13,510 bases of DNA from Bryobacterales bacterium. GTDB taxonomy: Bacteria > Acidobacteriota > Terriglobia > Bryobacterales > Bryobacteraceae. Position 1 is the first letter of the stretch; each line of letters opens with the position of its first letter. Below are positions 1 to 6,745 of the stretch, one piece after another. The stretch is from assembly GCA_003132865.1 (NCBI GenBank), contig PKYZ01000636.1, positions 4,681-18,190 on the forward strand, read 5' to 3'. The notes under the pieces are model-generated. The model saw only the letters and a list, made by a program, of their open reading frames with translations, searched no databases and had not been told where the DNA came from. The position numbers were made by a program, and so were the translations under genes.

Positions 1-126
1 GGGCTCGACGTCCGCTTCAGCCTTAAACTTGGGACTCGGACCGTAGTACCTGGATTATGCACCAGGAAATGAGGCGCGGCTGACGTAGGGGAGAGCGACC
101 CATTTGGAGCCCCTGAGAACTCTGCG

Positions 127-237
127 TTAAATTACCCAGACAGCCCACGTAAACTGCTGGTTCGCGAGATTTGACGCCGCCGGAACCGAGAGGTAACCGC
201 CCCCATCTTCAACGCGTTGTGCAGTAGACTGTGCCAT
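127..237 (-). CDS. Short 36-residue ORF resembling the N-terminal strand of a LamG-like domain, possibly a truncated gene
   Basis: A 36-codon ORF starts at an ATG preceded by GGAGG with a 5-base spacer and by a near-consensus sigma70 promoter, so the sequence shows a strong case for expression of its start. The residues from about 11 to 35 (DGGGYLSVPAASNLANQQF, then TWAVWV) follow the pattern of the first strands of LamG/concanavalin-like jellyroll domains, in which a 'YLSVP...FTISAWV' segment is common; this is recognition by eye. A LamG domain needs well over 100 residues, but here a TAA follows 'WVI', and neither the in-frame continuation nor the other frames down to the window edge look LamG-like. 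It may therefore be a stub left by truncation, or a genuine small protein that only resembles LamG. No signal peptide is present. It is transcribed away from the membrane protein gene at 436. Confidence 0.5.
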   Translation of the reverse strand: MAQSTAQRVEDGGGYLSVPAASNLANQQFTWAVWVI

Positions 238-242
238 GTTTT

Positions 243-247
243 CCTCC
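243..247 (-). promoter_or_regulatory. Shine-Dalgarno site of the 36-residue ORF
   Basis: GGAGG lies five bases before the ATG at 237 on the minus strand (GGAGG-AAAAC-ATG). It decides the start within a longer open frame that runs back to 414. That longer frame would run through the promoter and is not credible. Confidence 0.7.
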
Positions 248-269
248 AATGGTTGTTGTTGGCCGCGCG

Positions 270-297
270 AGTATAAGCGAGGAATTGCAACCGTCAA
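270..297 (-). promoter_or_regulatory. Sigma70-type promoter of the 36-residue ORF
   Basis: On the minus strand TTGACG (297-292) and TATACT (275-270) are separated by 16 bases, one mismatch from consensus in each hexamer. Transcription would start near 263, giving a leader of roughly 25 bases before the ATG at 237. The element sits in a locally AT-richer stretch between two divergent genes. Confidence 0.7.
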
Positions 298-357
298 GTG
301 TGTTTTGGTAGCCTCAATGCACCCATTGCGTGCATAATCCCCGAATGAAGAGTGGGG

Positions 358-363
358 TATACT
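358..363 (+). promoter_or_regulatory. Possible -10 element for the four-helix membrane protein gene
   Basis: TATACT on the plus strand is identical to the -10 hexamers of the two strong minus-strand promoters in this window. No good -35 is seen 16-18 bases upstream, so the call is weak. If used, transcription would begin near 370, after the in-frame GTG at 352 and before the ATG at 436. That would favour the ATG as start. Confidence 0.3.
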
Positions 364-435
364 CTCTGTGGGAAGATTTGCGATGCCGCCGTGGCGACGC
401 TGTGCTCCCGTCACTCCTCATTAACCTGGACCCAT

Positions 436-1140
436 ATGGCAGCAAAGCAGACCGCCAAAGGCAAGCACGATCTGCACGGCTCCGGCTCGCAGGGGAATGA
501 TTCAGCCAGGGATAAGCCCGTGCCAGACGCAACCGCCTCGGAAAAGCTCAAACTGGAAATTAGTATTCAGCTGGAGGAGTACAAGGCACTGCGCGCCGAG
601 ATCGTGGCCATCCTCTCGGCATCACAGTTGACCACGAGTCTGACGCTGACGGCCGCTGGAATTCTCATTGCCGGCGCGCCATTCATCATCCAGTACCGCG
701 CTGCGTATCTCTTCCTGCTTGCCTCGTACGGCTTTTATCTGATTGCGTGGATGCAGCTGCACTACGTGAACGTCGTGTTCCACATCAGTGAGCATATCAG
801 CACGGTCATTTCGACCCGGATACGCACGCTGCTCACAAAGGTGGCGCCGGCCGCCGGCGAAACCTATCCGCACCTGCTGAGCTGGGAGGACGCAGGCCGG
901 GCGTCGGACTTATGGGCCGCTCCCCTGCAGGGGGCGCGCTATCTTTTCCCGATCTGTGCGGCAAGCGCTTCGGCGATCGGATTCTTTGTCAACGCGTCGC
1001 AGTTGGGCAACACAGGATGGCAGCCGTATTCGTTGAAGATCGGAGCCATCTCGACGATTGTGCTGCTCGCCTACACCATCTTTCTTACGCTGAAGGTTCG
1101 CGTGTTGACCCGACGTTATGCGAAAAGCCCAAGGCGATGA
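436..1140 (+). CDS. Four-helix integral membrane protein of unknown function
   Basis: A 234-residue protein with a charged, low-complexity N-terminus (about residues 1-40), an amphipathic helical segment containing EEYKALRAEI (47-56), two closely spaced hydrophobic segments (about 66-84 and 89-108), a soluble helical loop of roughly 60 residues, and two further hydrophobic segments (about 169-187 and 203-220), ending in a basic tail (RRYAKSPRR). The layout of an 'E-Y-x-x-L-R-x-E-I' helix before a transmembrane hairpin recalls a widespread family of uncharacterised four-helix bacterial proteins, but I cannot name a function. The ATG at 436 was preferred over an in-frame GTG at 352, because the added residues look non-coding and a possible -10 lies between the two starts; neither start has a good ribosome binding site. 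The gene ends 110 bases from the converging primase gene and is divergent from the LamG-like stub. Confidence 0.72.
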   Translation: MAAKQTAKGKHDLHGSGSQGNDSARDKPVPDATASEKLKLEISIQLEEYKALRAEIVAILSASQLTTSLTLTAAGILIAGAPFIIQYRAAYLFLLASYGFYLIAWMQLHYVNVVFHISEHISTVISTRIRTLLTKVAPAAGETYPHLLSWEDAGRASDLWAAPLQGARYLFPICAASASAIGFFVNASQLGNTGWQPYSLKIGAISTIVLLAYTIFLTLKVRVLTRRYAKSPRR

Positions 1141-1249
1141 GGGGCGAGAGCCGGATGATGGCAGTCCGATTCGGGCGATTCGGCCTGAACGGGTTTCTTG
1201 TTTAGAGGGGAGACTCTTTGTATCGTTCATTCTTTCGGGAGCCAGGAAT

Positions 1250-2185
1250 TTAGGCCCGGCTCCTCTGCCGCCCTCTGGCTGCTGCGGCTGCGCCGTTCTC
1301 AGCGGTCTTCAAGACGTAGCCTGGATCTCCGTCCCTGATCCGTTCACGAGCCTTTTGGCTCACATTCGGCAGCTCTGCAGCGATTTCCTCTATACTGAAG
1401 GCCCTTTGCGCTGCCAGCTTGCACCACCAGAAGTCGGCATGGCTTCGACTCGGGCCGGTTCCCTTTGCATTTAGCGGTGCTCCGGCAAGCGACATTTCAT
1501 AGCTCGGCCAGCGACGCTCGCCTTTCGGCGAAGCACGGTGGGGCGCGTATTTCTTAACGGCCTCTACCGGGGAGGGCTTCGGTCCAGCCAGCAGGCCGAT
1601 CTCCTGAAGCATTGACTGTGTCATCACGCGGCCCGCTACCGCCTGTTCGATCGTCACGACCGGAAAATTAGGATGGTAATCGACCTTGAAGTTTTCAGTG
1701 CCAGCCAGCCGAGTCGCATGAGACGCAGATTTGTCGTTTCCGCCCACGGCCCTTCGGATACGACGCACGAACTCCTTGAATTGCTCCTTGCCCCGTGGGG
1801 CATCGGAAACAGCGATCCACGCCTGATAATTATGGGGGCTGGTGGCATGGACCAAGAAGGCAGCCGGCCGGAGGCGAGACAGCAAGTCCGGCTTTAAGTC
1901 ATCGAGCTGTACGAATCGCACTTCCGGCCCCGTCGGGCGGACGATGAGGTTCTCGCCGGCCATTACGATTCGGCCATCATCGAGGCGGTAAGGTGTGCGG
2001 ATCGACGCGGTGCGGACCATACCAGCTAGTTTGCCGCGCAGTTCGGCTACCGAATAGGTCCGGCCCCACTTTGCTTTCTTATGGCCCGGCCATTCGAGTT
2101 CTGTTTTCGTGACGACGAAACTGCGTGCGCCAACGCTGCAGAACAGGTCGAGCATGCGCTGCGCCTCTCTCAAATCTGACGGCAT
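1250..2185 (-). CDS. RepB-type (archaeo-eukaryotic superfamily) DNA primase-like protein
   Basis: The 311-residue product resembles the RepB-type primase domain proteins of plasmids and integrated elements, which make primers for element replication. Visible motifs are FVQLDD (91-96), a likely metal-binding acidic motif; SPHNYQAWIAV (116-126), the characteristic 'SP-x-NYQAW' segment; and a motif containing ATRLAGTENFK (157-167), matching the 'R-L-P-G-T-x-N-x-K' signature. The C-terminal part from about 246 has the pattern S-x-x-D...C...S-x-E-E-I...L...S-x-K-A-R-E-R...Y-V-x-x-T-A that usually follows this domain. The ATG at 2185 was chosen because AAGGA lies six bases upstream; ATGs at 2191 and 2269 are in frame but less suitable. 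No helicase, relaxase, integrase or partition gene is seen nearby, so the gene may be a remnant or part of an element that extends outside the window. It converges with the membrane protein gene. Confidence 0.82.
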   Translation of the reverse strand: MPSDLREAQRMLDLFCSVGARSFVVTKTELEWPGHKKAKWGRTYSVAELRGKLAGMVRTASIRTPYRLDDGRIVMAGENLIVRPTGPEVRFVQLDDLKPDLLSRLRPAAFLVHATSPHNYQAWIAVSDAPRGKEQFKEFVRRIRRAVGGNDKSASHATRLAGTENFKVDYHPNFPVVTIEQAVAGRVMTQSMLQEIGLLAGPKPSPVEAVKKYAPHRASPKGERRWPSYEMSLAGAPLNAKGTGPSRSHADFWWCKLAAQRAFSIEEIAAELPNVSQKARERIRDGDPGYVLKTAENGAAAAARGRQRSRA

Positions 2186-2973
2186 CGGCATTCCTTCTTC
2201 TGTTGTGGCCTCTCGCCCGGCGCTGGAGGACACAACAGAAGGAGTAGCTTGCCCCGGAGATTCCGGCAAGCAATCCTAATCGGAGACCACGGACGATATG
2301 CGATGAAGTCAAGCATTGTCCTGAACAACGAGGCCACATTCGGGCTAATACAGCAGGAAATACGATGGGCGGCAACCTGGAGCGAAGCTGTCACCATAAT
2401 TACCGCGCGAGGAACAGGCATTCGCTCGCAAAGCCTGCGCCAGCGGTCTGTAATATTAGTACGAAACTTCTTCTATCACTCCTTTCCTGAACCCCAGTCC
2501 CCGCTGCTACCTCCTGGCCGCAGCGTTCTGATCAAGCCGTTCAAAACAGTGAACGCCCTTGCTGGTCGCGCCGCTCGGGGCCAGGCAACAGGTGGCGGCG
2601 GGTCCCAATCCTCGCCGGGCGATGCCTCTGCTATCCAGCAGCTCGCTTCGGCCGACATCATCCGTATATCGGTGGATCTTGCCGTCGCATCCGATGGCCG
2701 AACGGCCGGACCGGACGCCGCAAGAACAGCTAGGATTCGGGATTGAGAGCACGGCCCTTGCCCTTTCAGGTATTCCGGTACATGCTGTTCAGGTAGGACA
2801 TCTGAAGCCTCGTTTCCCCGTGGCGAGGGATGACCCTCAGAATTGGCCTGTATTGGCCGGAGATGTGACCATTGCGGCGAACTGGTCTTGGGCCGCCCCG
2901 CTTTCCTGCGGTTAAGCAGCCATTCTTGGGCTGGCGTGTGAATGGTTGCGCTCAATGCGAGAATGGTGTTTCC
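2186..2973. other. 788-base stretch between the divergent primase and SDR genes, no convincing gene
   Basis: Several open frames cross this stretch on both strands (for example minus 2476-2994 and plus 2303-2746), but none has a recognisable domain, convincing ribosome binding site or coding-like composition. Roughly 2290-2480 is less GC-rich than its surroundings (for example TAATATTAGTACG near 2451-2463). The stretch must contain promoters for the primase (leftward) and the SDR (rightward), but no good sigma70 pair was found. It may be decayed mobile-element sequence. Confidence 0.5.
2192..2196 (-). promoter_or_regulatory. Shine-Dalgarno site selecting the primase start at 2185
   Basis: AAGGA on the minus strand abuts an ATG at 2191 but lies an optimal six bases before the next in-frame ATG at 2185. 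The second ATG is therefore the likelier start. Confidence 0.6.
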
Positions 2974-3795
2974 ATGGCGACTTCCGGGCGGCACAGATTC
3001 GACGGACAGGTTGTACTGATTACCGGCGCCTCTTCCGGTATTGGCGCGAGTCTGGCACGGGAATTCGCGCGCGAAGGCGCGCGCACGGTATTGGTGGCGC
3101 GCCGAGTCGAGCGAATCGAGGCGTTGGCGGCGGAACTGACCACCGGCAGCCGGCGTTCGGTGGCAGTGGCAGGCGACGTGACCCGGGATGGCGACTTGGA
3201 ACGGGCGGTGGATCTGGCCCGCAGAGAATTTGGCCGGCTGGATGTGGCAGTGGCTAATGCCGGCATCCTAGCAGGAGGCCGGATCCTCGATCTGACCCTG
3301 GATGATTACCGCAAGCATTTGGAGACAAACACTTTCGGTGCTCTCCGGACCGTGATGGCCGCACTACCGGCCCTGCAGGAGACGCGCGGCCGCATCGTGC
3401 TGATCGGAAGCCTGCTCGGGATGGTTTCCGTTCCCGGAGACACGCCATACTGCGTGAGCAAGTTCGCCTTGAATGGTCTTTCCGACGGCCTCTGCCACGA
3501 ATTGGCACCCTACGGGATCAGCGTGACGCACGTCATGCCCGGATTCGTCAGGACGGAGATCTACAACAGCACACCTGTGCGGCGGCCGCCGCCCAAATGG
3601 ATCGCGTGGATCGCGCTAACTCCGGATCAAGCTGCCCGGCAGATCGTGTCTGCCGCCTATCGGCGCAAGCGCTGCCACATTATGCCGTGGCCCACTAAGA
3701 TGGCGATCCTGCTGCAGCGCCTATTGCCATGGGTGGTGTATCGCGCGATTGACCACGCGTTTTCGCAAAAGCGACTCGCCGCCGATGGGAGCTGA
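2974..3795 (+). CDS. Classical short-chain dehydrogenase/reductase (SDR)
   Basis: A 273-residue NAD(P)-dependent oxidoreductase, predicted cytoplasmic with a possible membrane-facing C-terminus. The Rossmann cofactor motif TGASSGIG is at 17-24, the structural NAG motif at 95-97, and the catalytic residues are Asn119, Ser146, Tyr159 and Lys163 (YCVSK), followed by MPGFVRTE (188-195). ARR at 42-44 after the second strand suggests NADP(H) preference, an inference. The C-terminal part is longer than in minimal SDRs and carries a hydrophobic, basic stretch (MAILLQRLLPWVVYRAI, 243-259) like that of SDRs acting on lipids or ketoacyl substrates; the substrate cannot be read from sequence. The ATG at 2974 was chosen because the fold begins nine residues later; the frame is open back to 2872 but the added residues look non-coding. 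It stands alone and converges with the epimerase gene. Confidence 0.94.
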   Translation: MATSGRHRFDGQVVLITGASSGIGASLAREFAREGARTVLVARRVERIEALAAELTTGSRRSVAVAGDVTRDGDLERAVDLARREFGRLDVAVANAGILAGGRILDLTLDDYRKHLETNTFGALRTVMAALPALQETRGRIVLIGSLLGMVSVPGDTPYCVSKFALNGLSDGLCHELAPYGISVTHVMPGFVRTEIYNSTPVRRPPPKWIAWIALTPDQAARQIVSAAYRRKRCHIMPWPTKMAILLQRLLPWVVYRAIDHAFSQKRLAADGS

Positions 3796-4031
3796 AGCCG
3801 CAGCAGAAGCAGGTTCCGTTTCTGAAAGGAACAGTTCGGCGGCTTACCGCGGAGGCCTGGCAGGCCGCAACGCCCCAGTTGGCTCTGGTGCAAACCAGTG
3901 CCGGTCGGGGATGATGGACAGATGCCGTTCGTAATAGCTCACGACGCATTTGTAACACAAAGAAGGACAGGCCAGGAGGCCTGTCCCACCTAAGTGAACA
4001 GTGTTGGTCCGGCTTGGTCCGCAGTCCTCGC
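3796..4031. other. Convergent spacer rich in hairpins
   Basis: This 236-base spacer lies between the ends of the SDR gene (plus) and the epimerase gene (minus). It holds at least four inverted repeats: an imperfect stem at 3813-3832 (GTTCC...GGAAC), GGCCT-GGC-AGGCC at 3854-3866, CTGGT-GCAA-ACCAG at 3885-3898 with a GNRA-type loop, and the 9-bp stem at 3965-3986 listed separately. None has a full U-tract on the plus side. The first may end SDR transcription weakly. No gene is seen. Confidence 0.55.
3965..3986 (-). terminator. Perfect 9-bp hairpin after the epimerase gene; terminator and/or intergenic repeat
   Basis: GGACAGGCC and GGCCTGTCC form a perfect 9-bp stem with an AGGA loop. On the minus strand it lies about 45 bases after the epimerase stop and is followed by the T-rich TTCTTTGTGTT, so it can act as a terminator for that gene pair. 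Its plus-strand 3' flank is CACC, giving '...CTGTCCCAC', which resembles the third hairpin of the repeat at 9391-9456 ('...CTGCCCCAC'). It may therefore belong to a dispersed hairpin repeat family. Confidence 0.55.
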
Positions 4032-5177
4032 TCAAGCCTGCGATTGGCCGGGAGGGGTCCCTTCGGACCTTACGGCATAGCCGATCACCCCCAGCTTCTT
4101 CATACGTTCCTGCGACTCGCCCACAATGTCGGTCGCGGGAACCTCCGACAGCAGCCATTCCCGGTACTGGCGCACGGATTCCGCCGCGGGAACCTTCGGC
4201 TGCCAGCCCAGTGCGCGAATTCCGGATATGTCCGAGATGGCGTGCCGGGTATCTCCAAACCGGAAGCGGCCATCCAGCACCGGCGCAAACTCCATCCCGT
4301 AGGCGTCCGCTACGATGCGCGCGAACTGCAGCACCGTATAGTGGGTCCCGCCGCCTACATGGAAGACTTGATAATCGGCTTGCGGACGATCCAGGACCAG
4401 CAGGTTGGCCGCGACCACATCTTGAATGTTAACGAAATCCCGGAGTTGCCGCCCATCCTCATAAACAATCGGCTGCCGTTTCTGATAGCAGGAGAGGCTG
4501 AATACGCGGCATGCGCCGGAGTAGGCGTTTCGAAAAGACTGCCGCGGGCCTTGCACAATAGAGTAGCGCAGGGCCACCGTAGGAATCCCATAGCGCCGGC
4601 CGAGATGGATGGCGATCCGCTCCTGGCACTGTTTGGATATGCCATAGGGATTCTGCGGATTACCCACCAGCTCGGTGGCCGGGACCGGTGTCATGGCTGC
4701 CTGGCAGTGTGGACACGGCAGGTCCCAAAGGCCAGCCTCGAGTTGCTCCCGGGAACGGCTGTCCGGGAGAACCTGCCCGTGGTTTGGGCAGTGATACAGG
4801 CCTTCGCCCAGCACGGCCTGCGACGAAGCTACGATCACTTTGCGGACAGGCAGCCCTTGGCTCACGATGATCTCGTATATCAGGGCCGTGCTGGCGGCGT
4901 TGACGTTGATGAAACGGCTGAAGTCCGGCAGATAGTCCTGATAAGCCGCCAGATGATAGACCACGTCCACGCCGGCCAAGGCTTTGGCCACCGCATCCGG
5001 ATCCCGCACGTCACCGCGCATGCGTTCAAATTCCGCGGGCAAGTATGCCGGCCAGCCGCCTACATGGACGGGGGGCTCGAGACTATCCAGGAGCCGAACA
5101 TCATATCCGCGCGCCAGCAGCGCCTCGGCTGTATGGGAGCCGATGAAGCCGGCGCCGCCTGTGATCAGAATTCGCAT
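4032..5177 (-). CDS. NAD-dependent sugar-nucleotide epimerase/dehydratase (extended SDR) with a Cys/His insertion
   Basis: A 381-residue extended SDR, probably interconverting a nucleotide-activated sugar in the cytoplasm for surface polysaccharide synthesis. It starts MRILITGGAGFIGSH with the NAD-binding GGAGFIG at 7-13, then VVYHLAA (72-78), the catalytic Ser region SSQ (118-120), the YGISK pair Tyr178/Lys182, a substrate-binding segment RYSIVQGPRQS (204-214) and RDFVNIQDV (246-254). Between Ser119 and Tyr178 sits an insertion with Cys130-P-N-His133 and Cys155-P-H-Cys158, spaced like a zinc ribbon; such an insertion is familiar in a subset of sugar-nucleotide epimerases, including those annotated as dTDP-L-rhamnose 4-epimerase-like, so the substrate may be a deoxysugar nucleotide. 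The frame is open to 5510, but the fold begins at the ATG at 5177, and earlier starts overlap the kinase gene. No clear ribosome binding site precedes it, so translational coupling to the kinase 40 bases upstream is possible. Confidence 0.94.
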   Translation of the reverse strand: MRILITGGAGFIGSHTAEALLARGYDVRLLDSLEPPVHVGGWPAYLPAEFERMRGDVRDPDAVAKALAGVDVVYHLAAYQDYLPDFSRFINVNAASTALIYEIIVSQGLPVRKVIVASSQAVLGEGLYHCPNHGQVLPDSRSREQLEAGLWDLPCPHCQAAMTPVPATELVGNPQNPYGISKQCQERIAIHLGRRYGIPTVALRYSIVQGPRQSFRNAYSGACRVFSLSCYQKRQPIVYEDGRQLRDFVNIQDVVAANLLVLDRPQADYQVFHVGGGTHYTVLQFARIVADAYGMEFAPVLDGRFRFGDTRHAISDISGIRALGWQPKVPAAESVRQYREWLLSEVPATDIVGESQERMKKLGVIGYAVRSEGTPPGQSQA

Positions 5178-5217
5178 ATATGCAGAATTAAAATTAAAGA
5201 CAAGACTAGCTAGCCTT

Positions 5218-6261
5218 TCACGGGCTAAGGCCTGTGCCACCAGCAACTTCCAACTCGGCTGGACACTCGACCAACTGGTGTCCCACCCTTCTCTGTTGAA
5301 AAATAATCTTGCTGCCATCCGGTTCCACGGATATGGGCAGCTCCCGATAATCCTCCAGAGCCTTCCGTACGGCCTGCTGGTGGGCGGGGTGGCAATAGAG
5401 CAACAGAAAGCCTCCACCCCCGGCGCCGCAGATCTTTCCACCCAGCGCGCCGGCGGCCAGCGCCTTCTGATACATGTCTTCGATCTCGGGATTACTGATG
5501 CCGTCGGCAAGCTCGCGCTTCAGAATCCAACCGTCGTGCAAAACCCGTCCCAGCTCCCACAGCCGCCCGCGATCCAGGGCTTCCCCGGCTCGTCCGGCTA
5601 GCTCCTTCAAGCTATGGAGCTGTTTCACATTGATCTCCGTGCGGCCGTCCTGCACCGCCAGGATGGCCGCCGACTTGCGCGTGCGCCCGGTGTAGAAAAG
5701 CATAATCTGGCTGTTCAGGTTATGGAACAACTCGGGCCGCCTTTGGAACCGCCGCACACCGACGCTATCGTCCTTCCGGAAGCGAAACTCGCAGATCCCC
5801 CCGTACGCCGCGATGTACTGGTCCTGCTTGCCGATGGGCTTGCCGCAAAGCTCAATCTCGATCTCGCAGGCTTCCCGGGCCAGTTGTTCCGCGGTCACCA
5901 ACTCGCCCTTGTAGCCGTACAAAGCATGCAACAAGCCGACCACCACGCTGCTGGAGGACCCCAGGCCGGACCCTTCGGACGGCACGTCGGCCAGCATAGT
6001 GATCTCGACGGCCGCCTGAATGCCCGTGCGCACCAGCGCCTCGCGAACCAGCTCATGCTGCAGGTCGCTAACCTTGTTGACGATCTCTTTCTTGGAATAG
6101 CTGACGTAAATCAGGTCGTCGAAACGCGGCGACACGATTACATAGATATATTTATCGATCGCCGCACTGACCACCAGGCCTTCGTGCTCTCGATAGTAAC
6201 GCGCGAAATCGGTCGCGCCTCCCGCGAAGCTAATGCGCAATGGTGTTTGAGAAACGATCAT
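5218..6261 (-). CDS. GHMP-family sugar kinase, D-glycero-D-manno-heptose 7-phosphate kinase (HddA)-like
   Basis: A 347-residue GHMP kinase that would phosphorylate a sugar or sugar phosphate with ATP. The N-terminus MIVSQTPLRISFAGGATD matches the opening of HddA-type heptose-7-phosphate kinases. Motif 2, the ATP-binding loop PSEGSGLGSSSSV, is at 94-106; GKQDQY at 144-149 contains the probable catalytic Asp147; motif 3 KICGAGGGG is at 276-284. Length is normal for the family. HddA works in GDP-D-glycero-D-manno-heptose synthesis with an isomerase (GmhA), a phosphatase (GmhB) and a nucleotidyltransferase (HddC), none of which is in the window; related kinases act on other sugars, so the exact substrate is open. 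The ATG at 6261 gives the family's usual start although its ribosome binding site is poor (GAAG close to the ATG). It is first in a two-gene unit with the epimerase. Confidence 0.92.
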   Translation of the reverse strand: MIVSQTPLRISFAGGATDFARYYREHEGLVVSAAIDKYIYVIVSPRFDDLIYVSYSKKEIVNKVSDLQHELVREALVRTGIQAAVEITMLADVPSEGSGLGSSSSVVVGLLHALYGYKGELVTAEQLAREACEIEIELCGKPIGKQDQYIAAYGGICEFRFRKDDSVGVRRFQRRPELFHNLNSQIMLFYTGRTRKSAAILAVQDGRTEINVKQLHSLKELAGRAGEALDRGRLWELGRVLHDGWILKRELADGISNPEIEDMYQKALAAGALGGKICGAGGGGFLLLYCHPAHQQAVRKALEDYRELPISVEPDGSKIIFQQRRVGHQLVECPAELEVAGGTGLSP

Positions 6262-6745
6262 CTTCGGCGCTGCCTGGACACGCAGCCACGGACGCAGGAC
6301 TCCCTTGTTCAGTGGCGAGCGGGAAAAACTGCTGGCGGGAACTCCCCACCCGGTTCAACATCAGTACAATTATGCCACACGGGTGTTAGCGCCGGGTTAA
6401 AGGGAACCAGTCTGGCCGGTCAGCAGGGGGGCCAGGTCGCGCCGGAAAGTAGCTATAGCTAGCGTCCGATCTCGGCCGCGACGGACGCGAGGCAATCGCC
6501 TCCAGGCTGGAACACTGCGATACCGAGGCCTTCCGCAAAATGCCGCGATCGCGCAATTTTTTCGGGTCGGTGATTGGCGCGCCCTGGCCCCGCCCGGCTT
6601 TGCGGTCATCGAGCGTGGGGCCCGCGGCAAGAAGAAACGGGGTCTATCGGACCGGGAGCCATCAAAACACCATACGAGGAACCGACTTCGCTGCGCCTGG
6701 TGCTGTGAATCGACCGAACTGCGCGCGCGCCAGCGCCGCGCGGGT
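6262..6745. other. 484-base spacer between the hydrolase-like gene and the kinase gene, structured but without a gene
   Basis: Open frames here lack domains and look random. The stretch contains clustered dyads: a 10-base palindrome AGCTATAGCT (6451-6460), GCGTCCG/CGGACGC (6462-6468 and 6482-6488), GAGGC-AATC-GCCTC (6489-6502), and the palindrome CGCGATCGCG (6544-6553) followed on the plus strand by a run of six T. The kinase promoter should lie at the left end. Confidence 0.5.
6369..6377 (-). promoter_or_regulatory. Possible extended -10 promoter for the kinase-epimerase pair
   Basis: On the minus strand TGG-CATAAT (6377-6369) has the TGn extension and five of six -10 bases. No -35 at good spacing is visible. 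It would give a leader of about 100 bases before the kinase ATG. Confidence 0.28.

Noticed and set aside
49..66. CCTGG...CCAGG inverted repeat beyond the LamG-like stub
   Set aside because: Only five base pairs with an eight-base loop and no U-tract on the minus strand. Too weak to call a terminator.
2303..2746. Plus-strand open frame starting MKSSIVLNN in the 2186-2973 stretch
   Set aside because: The first residues look protein-like, but there is no ribosome binding site, third-position GC is unremarkable, and the second half turns into Ala/Gly/Arg-rich random sequence.
2476..2994. Minus-strand open frame of 172 codons upstream of the primase
   Set aside because: The product is low-complexity, Pro/Ala/Arg/Ser-rich and without a domain, it overlaps the SDR start, and it has no ribosome binding site.
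4014..5213. Long plus-strand open frame of 399 codons opposite the epimerase
   Set aside because: It is an antisense shadow of the epimerase gene, whose motifs are complete on the minus strand. High GC makes such long shadows common.
5178..5510. N-terminal extension of the epimerase overlapping the kinase 3' end
   Set aside because: The Rossmann fold begins at the Met at 5177 as in all family members. The extension is the kinase gene read in another frame.
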